From Camillea tinctor (taxonomy: Eukaryota; Ascomycota; Sordariomycetes; Xylariales; Xylariaceae), in the NCBI GenBank assembly GCA_022578605.1, contig MU394123.1, positions 124,001 through 188,000 of the forward strand: DNA of 64,000 nt, in the 5' to 3' direction. Of the stretch, positions 10,241 through 22,025 are shown in pieces. Under the pieces are notes generated by a model. The model was not told the origin of the DNA, did no database searches, and saw only the letters and a list, made by a program, of their open reading frames with translations. Numbering within the stretch: the stretch's first letter is position 1; each line of letters opens with the position of its first letter. The position numbers and the translations under genes are program-made.

Positions 10241-12906
10241 TTTCATCTCGGGGTCTCGACTTTGAGTCTCACCACCGTAGTTCTCATAAACTACCGTTAT
10301 TCCCAATACGAAGTAACGTGGTGTCCATTATTGATGCTTGTGGAGAACGGGGAGGGGAGGGATAGAGGGCTGATCTGCGGAGCCAGCACTGCCGGCCCTC
10401 CCAGGATTTGGCTCGTATCCAGCGGGTCGGACAGTTGGCCGACAACCCCATGATAATTTGTTCTCTGTACGCATATTTGCTGTCCAGGTTCGAATCAACT
10501 CATTTACGTAAGCTCCCCCTTCAACCGTCGAGCTGCTCAGTCGTGACTCCACGACTTCTCGGCACGAACGGCGCGTTGTGATATTGCCACAAATCGAACA
10601 CTAAGTATGTAACGTATACCGTATACAGTAGGAAAAGAGTGGACATAGAGCTCGTATAAGGAGGATAAAATACACACTAAGAGATCGATTGCACTAGAAT
10701 TCACCTGTTCATCTGCTGTTAGTGGTTTTTGTTGGGCTTATCCCCGTGATGGCACATCGTCATAAATCACACGTCGGAGAATATTAATTTAGTCCAAACG
10801 GGCATGGCACGCTGCATAAAGGAGGGCGGGCGAGTCATTAGGTATTCCTACGCTACGCAAATAATACCACTCTAGGCAATTTTACAGTAACCTAGGTTAG
10901 AGTACCTATAACCAGGCCAGAATCACAAAGTTCAAACAAAATCGCATGAGTTGATATTGTTCATGAATAATGTATCTAGAAGTAGTATCGGTAGGATTTC
11001 ACGATGAAACTACTCAATAGTACGAATAGTTGGCAGCTAGTGTAGAAATCGCATAAAGCATTGGCAGATTATGGTAGACAGTGGCCTTAACCCCCCGGTC
11101 CGAGGTGCATGATATTTACCCCTGAATGCTGCTGCTGTATGCCAGTAACAGCTTTGCGTGGGTAATTATAGGGGCAAGACCATTCCAGATGATTCGGCTG
11201 TCGGTTCGATTCAGAATCAACTCGCGCTCCACACACCGGCATCTGCGCCTTTCGATGAGACCGTGCCGAGAAACGTTCCCCCCAGATATTGGTGAGCTTG
11301 TTTATATTGATGAGATCATCGTGCAGGAAAAGGCACGATGCCTACTGGCTAGTGTAGAGGGCGTCCATCGATCAGTGCGAAAAGTAAGGCGAATTCGAAT
11401 TCAGCTTGCAGTATGGATACAGGAATAAGAGATTCCCCAGATGCACTGCCATCGAGAATCACGTAAGGTACAAACTTTATGTGGTTCAAGTTGAATCTCG
11501 CTCTCTGCACAGGTACCTCGTAGTTGATACCAAGTTATCATGTCCTTTTCTAGGTTTGTCACATCGCTCGGAGCTCTCTACCCAACGTTCTTGGCCGCGA
11601 ACTCGATACTCAAGAAGTGCTCATAAGGAGGCTTCAAACTGTCACGTTACGTGCCTTATGAGGCTGTGAAGAAGGTAAAGAAGGGTATAACGGGGAGAAC
11701 GATATAGTTTCTTCTCGAACAACTCCAAACGAGCCCTTGCCTGGGCTAGACACATGGGTGCATGGAACTTTTAACGCCTATTGACATACATACCTAGCCG
11801 AATCCCCTGCGTCAAACCAAATATCCTTGCACACAATAGCATTCACCGCCGCCGCGCTGGCCTCCTCGCGAGACTCACGATAGTGGGTTTACTACAGAAT
11901 TGCCTAGACCTAATGCGGGCATATTTTGCAAAGGTACCCAATATATACCTGTTCAGAACACAACTAGTGCAATAATTGCTCGTTCATGAAGCTTGTTCGA
12001 ACCGGTTGATCCGATTCAACTTTGTATAATAAAGTTAAAAGAAAGATCTACTTATTTGCAGAAATAACGTGTGACGTGACAATATTTACCACCGAACGGC
12101 GCGCGACTATTCGAAATATTTGCGTCTCGAATTTACCTAGTCTAGGTAGCCAAGAGACAAGAAGCTATAGAGACCTGAAGGCCGCCAAGTTAGCTAGCCT
12201 TGCACCACGGATGTCGGCCGCCAGAAACAAACAAAATAAAAAAACCTCTACAGGCAGTGTAAACACGGAATGAATAACTACTACGGGTTTAACCGCTGCT
12301 ATTACAGCTAGGTCCACGGACATACGCCTCGTTTTATGCTGGATCAGCTAGGTACTTCAGCAGTCTGTGTATTCTCCAATCATATCACACCAGACCTTCC
12401 TATATACCAGCATTATATAGATTGCGGACATTCTAAATTCCAAATTAAGCTGAAGTGTCTATCATGATCAACCATCAATCATGCACACGATGCTGTTAAG
12501 GAAATCATTAGCAAGTACAGTTCACCGAGGCGCATAGGGGCAACGGATGTTATATCAATGAACTAGTGTAACTGCATTAAAACACCAACAGGTCTAAGTT
12601 TGGAGACTATTCTTCAAGGTCAAAATTCTAAACACATACCGTTCTATTTATACACTACCTACTAGTACCTAGGTATCGAGGCTTGCTGTGGGTCATTTAT
12701 TCCTTGCAGCCTACAGGCCTAGAGGCCGACTCCTCAGTCATTCCCCCTGACTTGTGACTCGCTGGAACCAGAGAGGGCGGTGACTAAACCACCATGCACC
12801 GAACAATGATACGATTAGGAGCAGCAACATGTTCCAATAAAACCTGATAACTCGTCAACAAGATGTGTTGCATGCAGGTACTTTCAGACGGATGGGATTT
12901 CTTTTA
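10241..12906. other. Intergenic, no gene seen
   Basis: About 2.7 kb with short open frames in all phases but no conserved motif, signal peptide or domain. Several CCTAGG-containing palindromes occur (near 10,890, 12,140 and 12,668). Confidence 0.55.
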
Positions 12907-13494
12907 TCAACTATAACCGCTGCTCTCCTTGCCGTAGCTGGGGTGTCCCGGCCCCTTCCTCTCCATGACAGCCAAACCCTCCCCTTTTCGCGACTTCATA
13001 AGCTCCATACCCATCAGCTTCTCGTAAAAGGGCACAGACCGGTCCCAGTCGCCCGTAAGTAGCATGCTCCGACGCAGGTACGGCATGGACTCTACGACTT
13101 CCTGCACGCAGCCCACGAGCCAGCCACCGAGTCCCTGACCCTGGAGAGACGGGTCAACCCACACGTCTGTGACATAGAGAAATGATGTGAAGTCGGTGAT
13201 GCAGCGGGCGAATCCTACTAGTACGTGAGGAGAGCTGGGAGAGGTTGGATCAGACTGGTTTGGCTGGTCACGATGAGAAACCGAATTCGGCTGCTGTTGG
13301 TACAGGCCGAAGCAGAGTGAACTCTCTATCATTTCTCGCATGTGTACTTCTGGAAGGGGGCTCGCCCAATAGACCTCATCCGAGGCAAATATGCTGATGA
13401 GACGTGGTATAGAGATCAAGCTGGGATCTGTCGAGATGAGATAGTTATCCCGATTCCAGGTGCGGCCCTGCAGTTGTGATTTGAGAGACGCCAT
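12907..13494 (-). CDS. GNAT-family N-acetyltransferase
   Basis: Single-exon gene of 195 aa, a normal size for a one-domain GNAT protein. The family transfers acetyl from acetyl-CoA to an amine. Seen directly: a beta-4 strand LYVTDVWVDPSLQ followed by the acetyl-CoA-binding loop Q118-G-Q-G-L-G123 (motif A, Q-x-x-G-x-G/A), then the helix GWLVGCVQEVVE, and motif B with the typical FYEKLMGM (157-163). The N-terminal half (residues 10-60) is less conserved, and residues 66-90 form a Ser/Pro/Gln-rich insert. There is no signal peptide, so it is probably cytosolic or nuclear. The substrate cannot be read from the sequence. The start ATG follows a non-coding upstream stretch and precedes the first predicted strand. 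Confidence 0.88.
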   Translation of the reverse strand: MASLKSQLQGRTWNRDNYLISTDPSLISIPRLISIFASDEVYWASPLPEVHMREMIESSLCFGLYQQQPNSVSHRDQPNQSDPTSPSSPHVLVGFARCITDFTSFLYVTDVWVDPSLQGQGLGGWLVGCVQEVVESMPYLRRSMLLTGDWDRSVPFYEKLMGMELMKSRKGEGLAVMERKGPGHPSYGKESSGYS

Positions 13495-14470
13495 TTTTTA
13501 ACGACATAGATAATACACGCGAGAGACTGTAAGGTAGATTGCTAATGGTGATAATCCAAGTAGCTTCACTATAATCCTCATCTTCGGAATCAGTTCAGCA
13601 GAACTATTACTCTTATATTGTCGCTACGCACGTCAATGGCCAAGCCTATTTGCACCAACACTAACCTAGCGCAACCAGCCTCTCTGTGTCGCTGCCAAGA
13701 TCCCCGAAAGGTGACTCTAAAGTTGACTCACGCACCAAACAATTATTCCGATAGCCGGATGTCGTTGGTAAGGATATTTTTAGCGTGTCGATCACGCATC
13801 ATACGGTCAATATGAGAGTTGCTATCTCTCATCGCGTCTTGACTTGGTATTCTTTTCAATATGCTTATATGATAGTCTTGCCTTATGTGAAAAGTGCGGT
13901 TACAATTGATCAAGGGACAACGGGGAAATCCCTAGTTTAGATATATTTTGACACAGCTTTACTAAAACCACCGTTAATCTCTGTCATTGGCAACTATTAT
14001 CAGCTAGACACTACCTCATTTTCGACGATGCAGCGTTGTAGCTTGATTATAGATTTTCGTCAGCGGATAGAAAGACTGGTGAGAACAACATGATTAAATG
14101 GATTAACAATACTGTCATCATAAGGTTTACGGAAGTCTTTCACGCTCCATGTCTTGATTCTCTTTGATCGTAGCCACGTTGATGTGTTTTTCTTGTCATA
14201 TACCATCAAAGCATGCTGTGGTTCATCCCCCTCCAATTATCCACACTATAAGATGTGTTGACCTAGTCTAGCGGGCAACGTGGTTTGGCCATAGAGAACG
14301 TCATAGTATTTCTGTATTCTATATATCAAAACTCTAAGCTTTACACATATTCCTTTAGTTATTTAAAATCTACCATCACTTTCTACTAAGCACACACCCG
14401 AAGATTTCATTTCCATCTTCTCTACTCTCACAAAATTGGAAGGCATGGGAAACATGCTATTGGATCTCTA

Positions 14471-14595
14471 TGTTACGATAAGTGATGAGCAACCCATTAT
14501 ACCATGAAACCAAAAGTTTCACACAATGCCCAAGTGGTTATTATGGCCTGATTCTGTATTATACGGTCATCTTTTTTTATAACTAGGACGTAACA
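14471..14595 (+). repeat. Degenerate LTR-like repeat, copy 1
   Basis: Begins TGTTAC and ends GTAACA, the inverted ends expected of an LTR. It aligns over its length with 55,012-55,144 and with 14,876-14,991, sharing blocks such as CAACCC, TACCATGA, CAAAAG, CAATG and CTAGGACGTAACA. Many differences are C/T or G/A. No convincing target duplication flanks this copy (CTCTA left, CTACA right). Confidence 0.6.
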
Positions 14596-14875
14596 CTACA
14601 CCTTTTTTGAAAGCATGTTCTCATGCTTTGCTATACCCCGCATTTAGCATTTACATTATTGCGCCTTGAAGTTGACAAGCAAGGTCTTATGTTAGCGCTG
14701 GTAAAATATAGGGAACCCTAGGGCTACGCTTTGTTATTGCCAAAGCTGTCCGTAGTCGGAGATAACAGCATATAGACGCGTAGGCCTCAATACTACATTA
14801 ATTGCTAAAAAAAACCTCTATCGGCAACTACAATATTCGAATCATGCGTATCTAAGGATTGAAGTACTTAGTCAT

Positions 14876-14991
14876 TTTTACAAATAAATATCGAGAAATA
14901 TATTACAAAAAGAAAAGTTCACACAATGATCGAGTAGACAATATGGCTTAATTCTGTATTATATAGTTAACCTCCTGGCTGGGACGTAACA
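14876..14991 (+). repeat. Degenerate LTR-like repeat, copy 2
   Basis: The 3' half (about 14,916-14,991) matches copy 1 clearly: TTCACACAATG, ATTCTGTATTAT and GGGACGTAACA. The 5' half is recognisable only as an AT-shifted version, and its end (TTTTAC in place of TGTTAC) is tentative. Confidence 0.5.
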
Positions 14992-16306
14992 CCTTATGGA
15001 CATGTTGGAGTGGATGATGGTAGATAGAAAACTAGACCGATGAGCGATAGAGCGCACTTACTAGGGGCTGTGACGTTTATACCTCGATAATAAATAAGAC
15101 TATATGACCACTAGGCAATGAAAGAGTGATAGTAGGAACGTAATGCTACGTATTCGGTACCTAGATATGATCTCAGTTGCCTATGAAATAGGGGCTATGT
15201 TGCTTAATATCCATTGATTGACCAAAGTGTATGGTGACCTGTATCTCGTTCACACTAGCAGACAGAAACAACATTCTCTATAATCCTATCACTGAGGTTC
15301 TCGATACCCCAGAACAATTAATTAGAACAATATCAGCTTTATGCTCGTCCTACCGTTTCAAAAAGACTATCCCAGTATGCTATTAAATAGAGACATATAA
15401 CAATCAGGACTTATGAAGGAATAACTGCAAAACGTGGGATTTTATAAACAATCCTTTCTGTTCCGACTTTGTGATTTTGCTCTTGATTATTATGTAGCAT
15501 AGGATCGTTAGTTGCTGCGATAAAAGAACGTCTTTCCTCTTTGGGGTCTGAAAGTTCGCCTCGAGATTCAGAAGCGAATGCCCGAAGCGATACATGGTAG
15601 GCAGCCTTGTTCATTTGGGTGTAATAATCGTTATCTCTACAATTCGGAATTATCATCTGACTGGCTTCCTGGTAGCTCTATTCTCTACCCAAAGTATAAG
15701 AACATCTCATGGAGTTTGTGACGAGGGGGTTTTCCCTGATGGCCCCTTCTTGTATACCCGACTTTGCAGGTAGTCTATATAATGCTGTGATGAACTAAAT
15801 ACCCATTAACATATAATTAAACCTTCGACTTCACAGGGTATTGTTACCATCGTTATGCTTCTTGGGGGAGATTCCAACTGGGTTGCATTTTTCAGGATGA
15901 AGTATGCCTGGCTGAGTAAAGTGCACTATGTGCAATTATGGCCTGCCTCATATCTATATATAACATGGCAGCATTTATGAGGGAAAATCTGGAGTAACTT
16001 GTCTTATGGGGTTGAAATATCTGCTCAAATACCTAGGCTCGTCAATCGAAATCACGATCTACTTTGACTTGAAGTCTTGCTATTGGATTATATTCTACCT
16101 TTGTTATACCACTATATACCGACTACCTCTAATCTGTAACGTTGTCTGTCATTTTCCATTCACTTGAATCACCGGCAATGCTCGTATCATCGTCTGCCCA
16201 TAGGGACATATATGAAACCTACCTACCCGTAATACTGTCTTAATATCAACTTATTATGCAAATCATTTTCCTTCGTCGTCGAGACTTCTTTTCTTTCTTC
16301 TACTAG

Positions 16307-16571
16307 GCAGCACAGCGCCCGCGAAGCCCATCGAGGAGTCAGGCATCGGTAAGTCAATGTCAAAATTAACAGTTTTCTATATAATTTCAGGGTAATATCT
16401 TCTTCAAACTTCGTTATTTAGAACACTCTGCCTCTAGAAATCCTTTGTATTAAGAGAGGCGAGAACGGTGTCATTAAGGATATTGTTCTCCTGGATGCCT
16501 CTGTAAAGGACATCAAATCTGCAGATGCTGATACCATTTTCGGCAAGGCCAACGAGGCCCTCACTCATTAA
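16307..16571 (+). CDS. 3' part of a small unrecognised gene
   Basis: The clearest coding sequence is an exon at 16422-16571: 49 codons reading NTLPLEILCIKRGENG, then an acidic Asp/Ala-rich stretch and FGKANEALTH before TAA. It follows an in-frame TAG that doubles as a splice acceptor (TTATTTAG). A GTAAGT donor at 16349 would give a 73-nt intron, and a strong pyrimidine tract plus CTACTAG ending at 16306 would start a preceding 42-nt exon; all phases are 0 in that model. No convincing start exon was found. An alternative reading of the upstream exon gives a hydrophobic LLFFLLLG run followed by STAPAKPIEESG, like a signal peptide, but its phase does not match the downstream exon. The locus may be a small gene with an unseen first exon, or a frame-damaged one. 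Not recognised. Confidence 0.4.
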
Positions 16572-17285
16572 AGCCTTGTAGTTGGGGGTTGATGAAGCAT
16601 ACGTGTTAGTAAGGATTATTTTAGGTTACCGGTTGGAATCTCTTGAGAAAGCGTCATTCGGCGTTCTCTGTGAATATATAGCAATCCTCATACATCGTAT
16701 AATTTGGTGTTGGCTATCTATATCATTACGAGGTACATTAGGTTCTCCTTGGTAGTTGGCCGTTACATAAAAAGTAAATGTAACTAAATGAATATTCATA
16801 TAGTTCGGGAAGATAATATTGAAGTCGGAGGGTTTCTGTCAAAATCCTCGTGGAGTACATGGTTTTTTATATATATACCTAGGTACCTAGGTACACATAT
16901 GATACTACGATCCCCTCTATATCGCTTCTTCCTTTGCTCCTAAGAGCTAGCCTTTTCAAGCCCCCTGAAACTACAGATCAACTTTGAGATTCGATCCATG
17001 CAAGTCGATATCATTGTAACCGCCAACTTCTTGATTCACCTGTTGAATATATTTTGTGGATCTTCATATTAGATTCAAGGATACGCGTGCCAGGGGTACG
17101 CGTATTGACGCTTACCAGGATGACAGACTATCGAAAAGAATTTTTCACATGACATTCGTGAATAGTTCATTTTAAATTGCTGTGCTTAACTACATGAAAG
17201 ATAAAAATCATGATGAGTGTCTAACTAGTCGCGTTTGGGTATCTTCTCTTATATTCATTGTCGCGAGACCTATATCCAGCTCACA
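16572..17285. other. Intergenic, convergent region
   Basis: Between the small (+) gene and the 3' end of MCR1 (-). Contains a tandem CCTAGGTA palindrome with adjacent TA repeats at about 16,868-16,900. No gene seen. Confidence 0.55.
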
Positions 17286-18324
17286 TCAGAACTTATGAAT
17301 CTGCGCCTTCGTATATCCGAGCTGCTCGAGGATCCCAGGAACTCTGCGCGTGCCCATGAGCGCAGATTCCATAGCAGGGGGGCCGCACACGAAGACCTTA
17401 ACGTCGCTGCCAGCGCTAGACGGCGCGCCGCCGGCAACCTCCTGTAGTAGCTCCTTAGTGACATAGCCCTTGCGGAAGGGCGAGCCGGGCACGGGCCGGC
17501 TGACAGTGTACACGGCGCGGAAACGGTCGGGAAAGCGGCGCTCGTATTCGTCGAATTCCTTCTTAAGCAGTACGTCCTCGTCCGTGTTGACGCCGAACAC
17601 GAGCGTTATGCGCGTCTGGTCGTGCGGGTCCCGCAGGATCCCCTGGATTAGCGAGTACAGCGGTGTGATACCGGCACCGCCCGCGATCAGCGTGATCTCC
17701 TTGTGTCGATTGGGAGTCCACCGGTATCCCGGTATCGGCACGACAAAGCGTAGCGCGTCGCCTGGCTGTAGAGAGTGCAGATGCGTGCTCTGCTTGCCGT
17801 TAGGGTAGTGCTTTACCAGGAACTCTAGAACACCGGGCTCATCTATGATTCCATGATTAGCTATGACTGAATAGTTGCCGGTTTTGGTGGTACTCTAATG
17901 ACTAGTCCACGTACCTGGGTGGCTGATCGGTGTGTAAGGCCTTACACAGGGCAGATAGCAGCCTCTCGGCCAAGAGAATGTGAGAAGTGCAGCTACATAA
18001 AGTAGTTGGCATGTGGTTATTCTTTGAATTTAATTAGTACGGATGATTTGGATTTAACTTACAGGAGATACTGAGTCCGCTCACGGCATCTGGCTGGGGG
18101 AGCTCGAAGCGCAACTTTTTGGTGTTATGATTTACCAACTCGCTGCTCTCGAGTCGCAGGGAGAGGAATGCAGGGCCAGAGCCAAATGCCTTTGTCGGTC
18201 TTCCGGAGTCGGCGTGAGCAACGCTCATAGTATATCTGAAGTATAACCCGGCACCTATGCTAGCAGCAGCAGCACCGCCTATGCCTTTCGCCAAGGGCGT
18301 TGTGAACAGAGCTCTTGAGGTCAT
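17286..18324 (-). CDS. MCR1: NADH-cytochrome b5 reductase, mitochondrial type
   Basis: Three exons on the minus strand: 18324-18063, 17992-17915 and 17842-17286, with introns of 70 and 72 nt; splicing keeps frame and gives 298 aa (yeast Mcr1 is about 302). The enzyme passes electrons from NADH through FAD to cytochrome b5 or similar acceptors. Seen: an N-terminal basic stretch and a glycine/alanine-rich membrane segment (about 12-31), fitting an outer-membrane/intermembrane-space anchor; the FAD motif RPYTPIS (105-111), coded on the 78-nt middle exon; [10 protein letters not shown] (129-138); the NADH-binding GGAGITP (168-174) and CGPP (266-269); and the family C-terminus ending KF. The inner ATG at 18324 was chosen because the sequence after it looks like a targeting signal; the same frame has an ATG 19 codons upstream. 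Identification is confident; localisation is inferred. Confidence 0.93.
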
Positions 18325-19654
18325 AATATTCGTATTATTTGTCGAACTAGTAAAAGAGAATTTATGGGAACAGTATAACAAGGTGTGACTCGGAAGCGCA
18401 ACTCAAAATGAGCGAGTGATTTGGTATTTCCTTTTCCGGGTCACACCAAGCTCTCTAATTGGGTCGGCAATATGTGTAGGGTGGTAATAGAGTGACCAGT
18501 AATTTAATTTACTGCGAGGCAGTTTACCAGAGATGATGAACGAATGTGTCGCTGTATGTCTTGGGGAACCCCGTACGGTCAGGGGAAGGGAATGATCATG
18601 AGGAGGTAGGTATAAAAGAGGAACACGGGGGTTTGTTGAAATGTTATTGTGGTCCTGGACGTTATAAACGTAGTTACTTTATTCAAATGCAGCAAGAAAA
18701 GGCGTCGCATCTGCATTTAATATATAAAGAGATATACCTACTATAGCCGACCTGTTGGGCTGCTACGCAGTATGCGCAAACTCGGTGCTGGTACTCAAAT
18801 TAGTGTCCGAAGTCCGAGGTGACTAGGTAGTAATGCTGTAGAGTTGAGATCTATGGAAAAGCCTGAAGCCACAAAATCTTTTCTCTCCTCCCCCCCCCCT
18901 CCCCCCCTATTTCTCTCAGTTCCAGTTGTATTTTCCTTATTAGAAAAATTAACCAAAATTCAGAGCAACTCTTAATTTCTTGAATTGGAATTCAAATTAC
19001 GTTAGGGTCTACATATGTAGTTATGACTCGCAGTATTTTCTTACTAGGAGGTCGGAGATTAAGAAATAGATGCCGATTTCAACTTCAGCTACGTATTTTT
19101 TTTCCCAGTTCATACCCGGGGTTGATCGTATGACTGGGGCTCATCGTGTCAGCCACTTGCCTCATCCTGAATCAGTGTCGAGAAATCTGCCAAGTGCCGT
19201 TTCTTATTTCATCGGCCATTTACAATACTTTTATTTGTAACCCTTAACTCGATTATTACATGTTAGCTTTGATATAAGCTCAATGGTATGACTATGCTCC
19301 ATAATCCCTACTTAGTCTACGCCTTGTTTCTCCCAACGTGGCTCTGTACAACTCATCCCAAGTCATCCTTCTTTTTCCCTACCCGGAGTTCGCCACTGTT
19401 TTACCCGTGGACACGGACATAGTGTGCATCTTTTCGGGACCGACAGACCTCCATTAATCATCATATAAGTCCGCTACGGTGGTTGCCCGCCTCCGAGTAA
19501 CACAACTAGTAGAAGAACTACACCCAGAATAATTTTAATGCTATACAGCGTTATGAGGTAACTAGTTAGAATCATTCATGAATTGTCTTTTAAATTCCGC
19601 TAAAATTACGATTGTTCATTTAAGAGCTTTATTCTTATGTCTACCTTAGGTAAA
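18325..19654. other. Intergenic upstream of MCR1
   Basis: Probably includes the MCR1 promoter. A C-rich tract occurs at about 18,890-18,908. No gene seen. Base composition shifts sharply to AT at about 19,700, where the inverted-repeat element begins. Confidence 0.55.
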
Positions 19655-19656
19655 TA

Positions 19657-19709
19657 CCATCCGTACACACTTATTTGGCTACCCCCACTTTTCGGCCACT
19701 TAAATGTAT
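19657..19709 (+). repeat. Left terminal inverted repeat
   Basis: 53 bp, inverted relative to 21,971-22,023. Preceded by TA at 19,655-19,656. Contains the internal block CTTTTCGGCCAC, identical in both ends. Confidence 0.85.
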
Positions 19710-21970
19710 AACGCACTACTAAAATATTAATAACTTTACTTATATATATAAAAATTAATAAAATTAATAAAAATGAATAAAATACATCATATTAAAGCTT
19801 TTTTTAATTAATTTATATATTTACTTAAAAGTTTTAATGGTTGCATAATAAGGACAGGAAGTTACTATGTACCCCGCACATAAATAGGTTGCGCTTTCTT
19901 GCGCAACCTCATTTAGATAGTTCCTTCCTTAAACACAAATATATAACCGTTTCTCACACTTATTATTATTATTTCTATTTTTTTTAATATGTACACCTAC
20001 TAATAAGTTTAATTATGCGCTTAAATTGTGTATATTTTAACAATTAAATAATAAGCATATTTGTTTTTTTTTTTAATTTAAATTATTAAATTTATTTTTA
20101 AATTTTTTACTATTTTTAACTTATAATAATTTAAATTTTTCTTTATTTATAGTTTTAAATTTAATTAATATTTTTAAAAGTTTTATAAATGTTTAATTTA
20201 AATTTAAAAAATTTTTTTACTTTTTTTTATAACGTTTTAATTTTATTTTTAAAGCTTTTAGTTTTTTTTTTATAAAAAATAACTTAATAAACTATTTTTA
20301 AAAAGCTTTAATAGCTATTTTTAAAGTTATTTTAAATTATAAAATATAAAATTTAATTAAATTTTTTATTTTATAACTTATAATTAATATAGTAAAAAAG
20401 TTTATATTTATAAATTTAAGCTTTAAAGTAAAATTTTATTTTTTGCGGTATTTATTGCATTTTTTATATTTAAAAGCTTTTTTTTAATTAATAAATTAGT
20501 TATTAATAACTTTAAACTTTGCTTTTATAATTTTTTTATAAATGCTATTTTTTTAAATTTTAATATAAATTTTAATAAAGTTAATTTTATTTATAAGCGT
20601 TATATTAATAAAAAAAGTTAATTTAAAAAAATATCGTTAATAATAACTTTTTAAAACGTTAAATAAAATATTATTTAAAAGTTAAAGTTTATAAAAGTAA
20701 TAAATTAATAAAAAATATAAATAAACGTTATATTTAAAAAAAATACGTTAATATACTTTTTTTATAATTTATAAAATAAAAACTATAAAAATATAAAAAT
20801 AACATTAATTAACGTAAAATTAAAAATAACTTATTAATATATAATTTTTATAACTATTTAATATTAAAAGTAAGCATTAAATAAATTAAAAAAAATTTAT
20901 TAGTTTATAATAAATAAACTTATTATAGTTATTTTATAGCTATTATACTTAAAAATTAGCTATTTTTTAAGCAAATATAATGCTAATTTGCAATTTTTTA
21001 AATTTTTTAAAAAATTAAAATAATTAAAGTTTTTTTTTTAAAAAAAATTTTAAAAATTTAAAATTTTATTTATAGCATTTATATATTTAATAAATAATGT
21101 TTATATATAAAATTATAAACTTTTTATAAATATTTTTTAAGTTTTAAAAAAATTAAAAATTAAGCTATTAATTTTTAATATAATAGTTAATATAATAAAT
21201 AATTTAAACTTTAAATTAAGTTATTAATTATAATTAGTTATAATTTTTTTTATTTACGTTATAAGTTAATTTAAGTTAAATTTAACTATATTTTTATTAT
21301 TATATATTAAAATATTAATTTATAGCTTTAAAAGTAAAAAATTAAACTTTATAGCTTTTATTTTACGGTTTATTTTAATATAAATAATTAAATTTTATTA
21401 TATAAAATATATTATTTAATTATAGTTTATTTTTTATACTTATTTTTATTAAAAAGCTTTTAAGCAATTTTATAAATAATATTATAAAATAAAGTAAATT
21501 TTAAAGCTTTTTAACGCAAAATTTACTATATAATTTTCTTTTTTTACTTTTAAAAAAGTTATATATATATATAATGCTTAACTTTACATTTTTTATAGCA
21601 AAAAAGTTTTAAAAAGTTATACGTAAAACGTTTTATTTTTAAGCTGCTTTTTGCATTAAAATGTTAATTTTTTTAACATTTTGCATAATACACATTAAAT
21701 TTAATTTTATATAAAAAAGCATTTTAAAATAATGTAGTTTAATAAAATTATTGCAAAAAAAAATAAAAAAGGTACGGTATTTTATAAGCTAATAATTATA
21801 AAATTACTTTATGCATTAATTTTTATATAACTTTTACATAAAAACTTTTTAAAAATAAATATAAAAAAAACATCGATTTTAAATCTATTTAAAATCTAAA
21901 GCGTATGTAAATAGCTTTAAAATTGAATTTTTTATTTATTATTGAAGTTATGGTGTTTTGGTGGTTTTTC

Positions 21971-22023
21971 ATACATTTAGGTGGCCGAAAAGTAGGGGTG
22001 GCCAAATGAGTGTGTACGGATGG
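21971..22023 (-). repeat. Right terminal inverted repeat
   Basis: 53 bp, inverted copy of the left end with four transition differences. Followed by TA at 22,024-22,025. Confidence 0.85.
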
Positions 22024-22025
22024 TA

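Larger units (their letters stand above)
13495..16306. other. AT-rich intergenic with LTR-like repeats
   Basis: No intact gene. Two copies of a dispersed repeat (14,471-14,595 and 14,876-14,991) lie here. The rest is AT-rich and stop-rich in all frames, consistent with decayed transposon DNA, but no element type was recognised. Confidence 0.55.
19657..22023. mobile_element. RIP-degraded DNA transposon with 53-bp inverted ends
   Basis: A 2,367-bp block bounded by inverted repeats that begin CCATCCGTACACAC and flanked on both sides by TA. The ends match at 49 of 53 positions; all four mismatches are C/T transitions. The interior is almost wholly A and T with no usable reading frame, ending abruptly at the TIRs. 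TA duplications and TIRs of this size are usual for Tc1/mariner-superfamily elements (including fungal pogo/Fot1 types), and 2.4 kb would fit one transposase gene. That class is inferred from the ends; no transposase motif survives. The transition-only differences and extreme AT content fit RIP. Much of the surviving G+C sits in AGCTT and ACGTT contexts. Confidence 0.8.
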
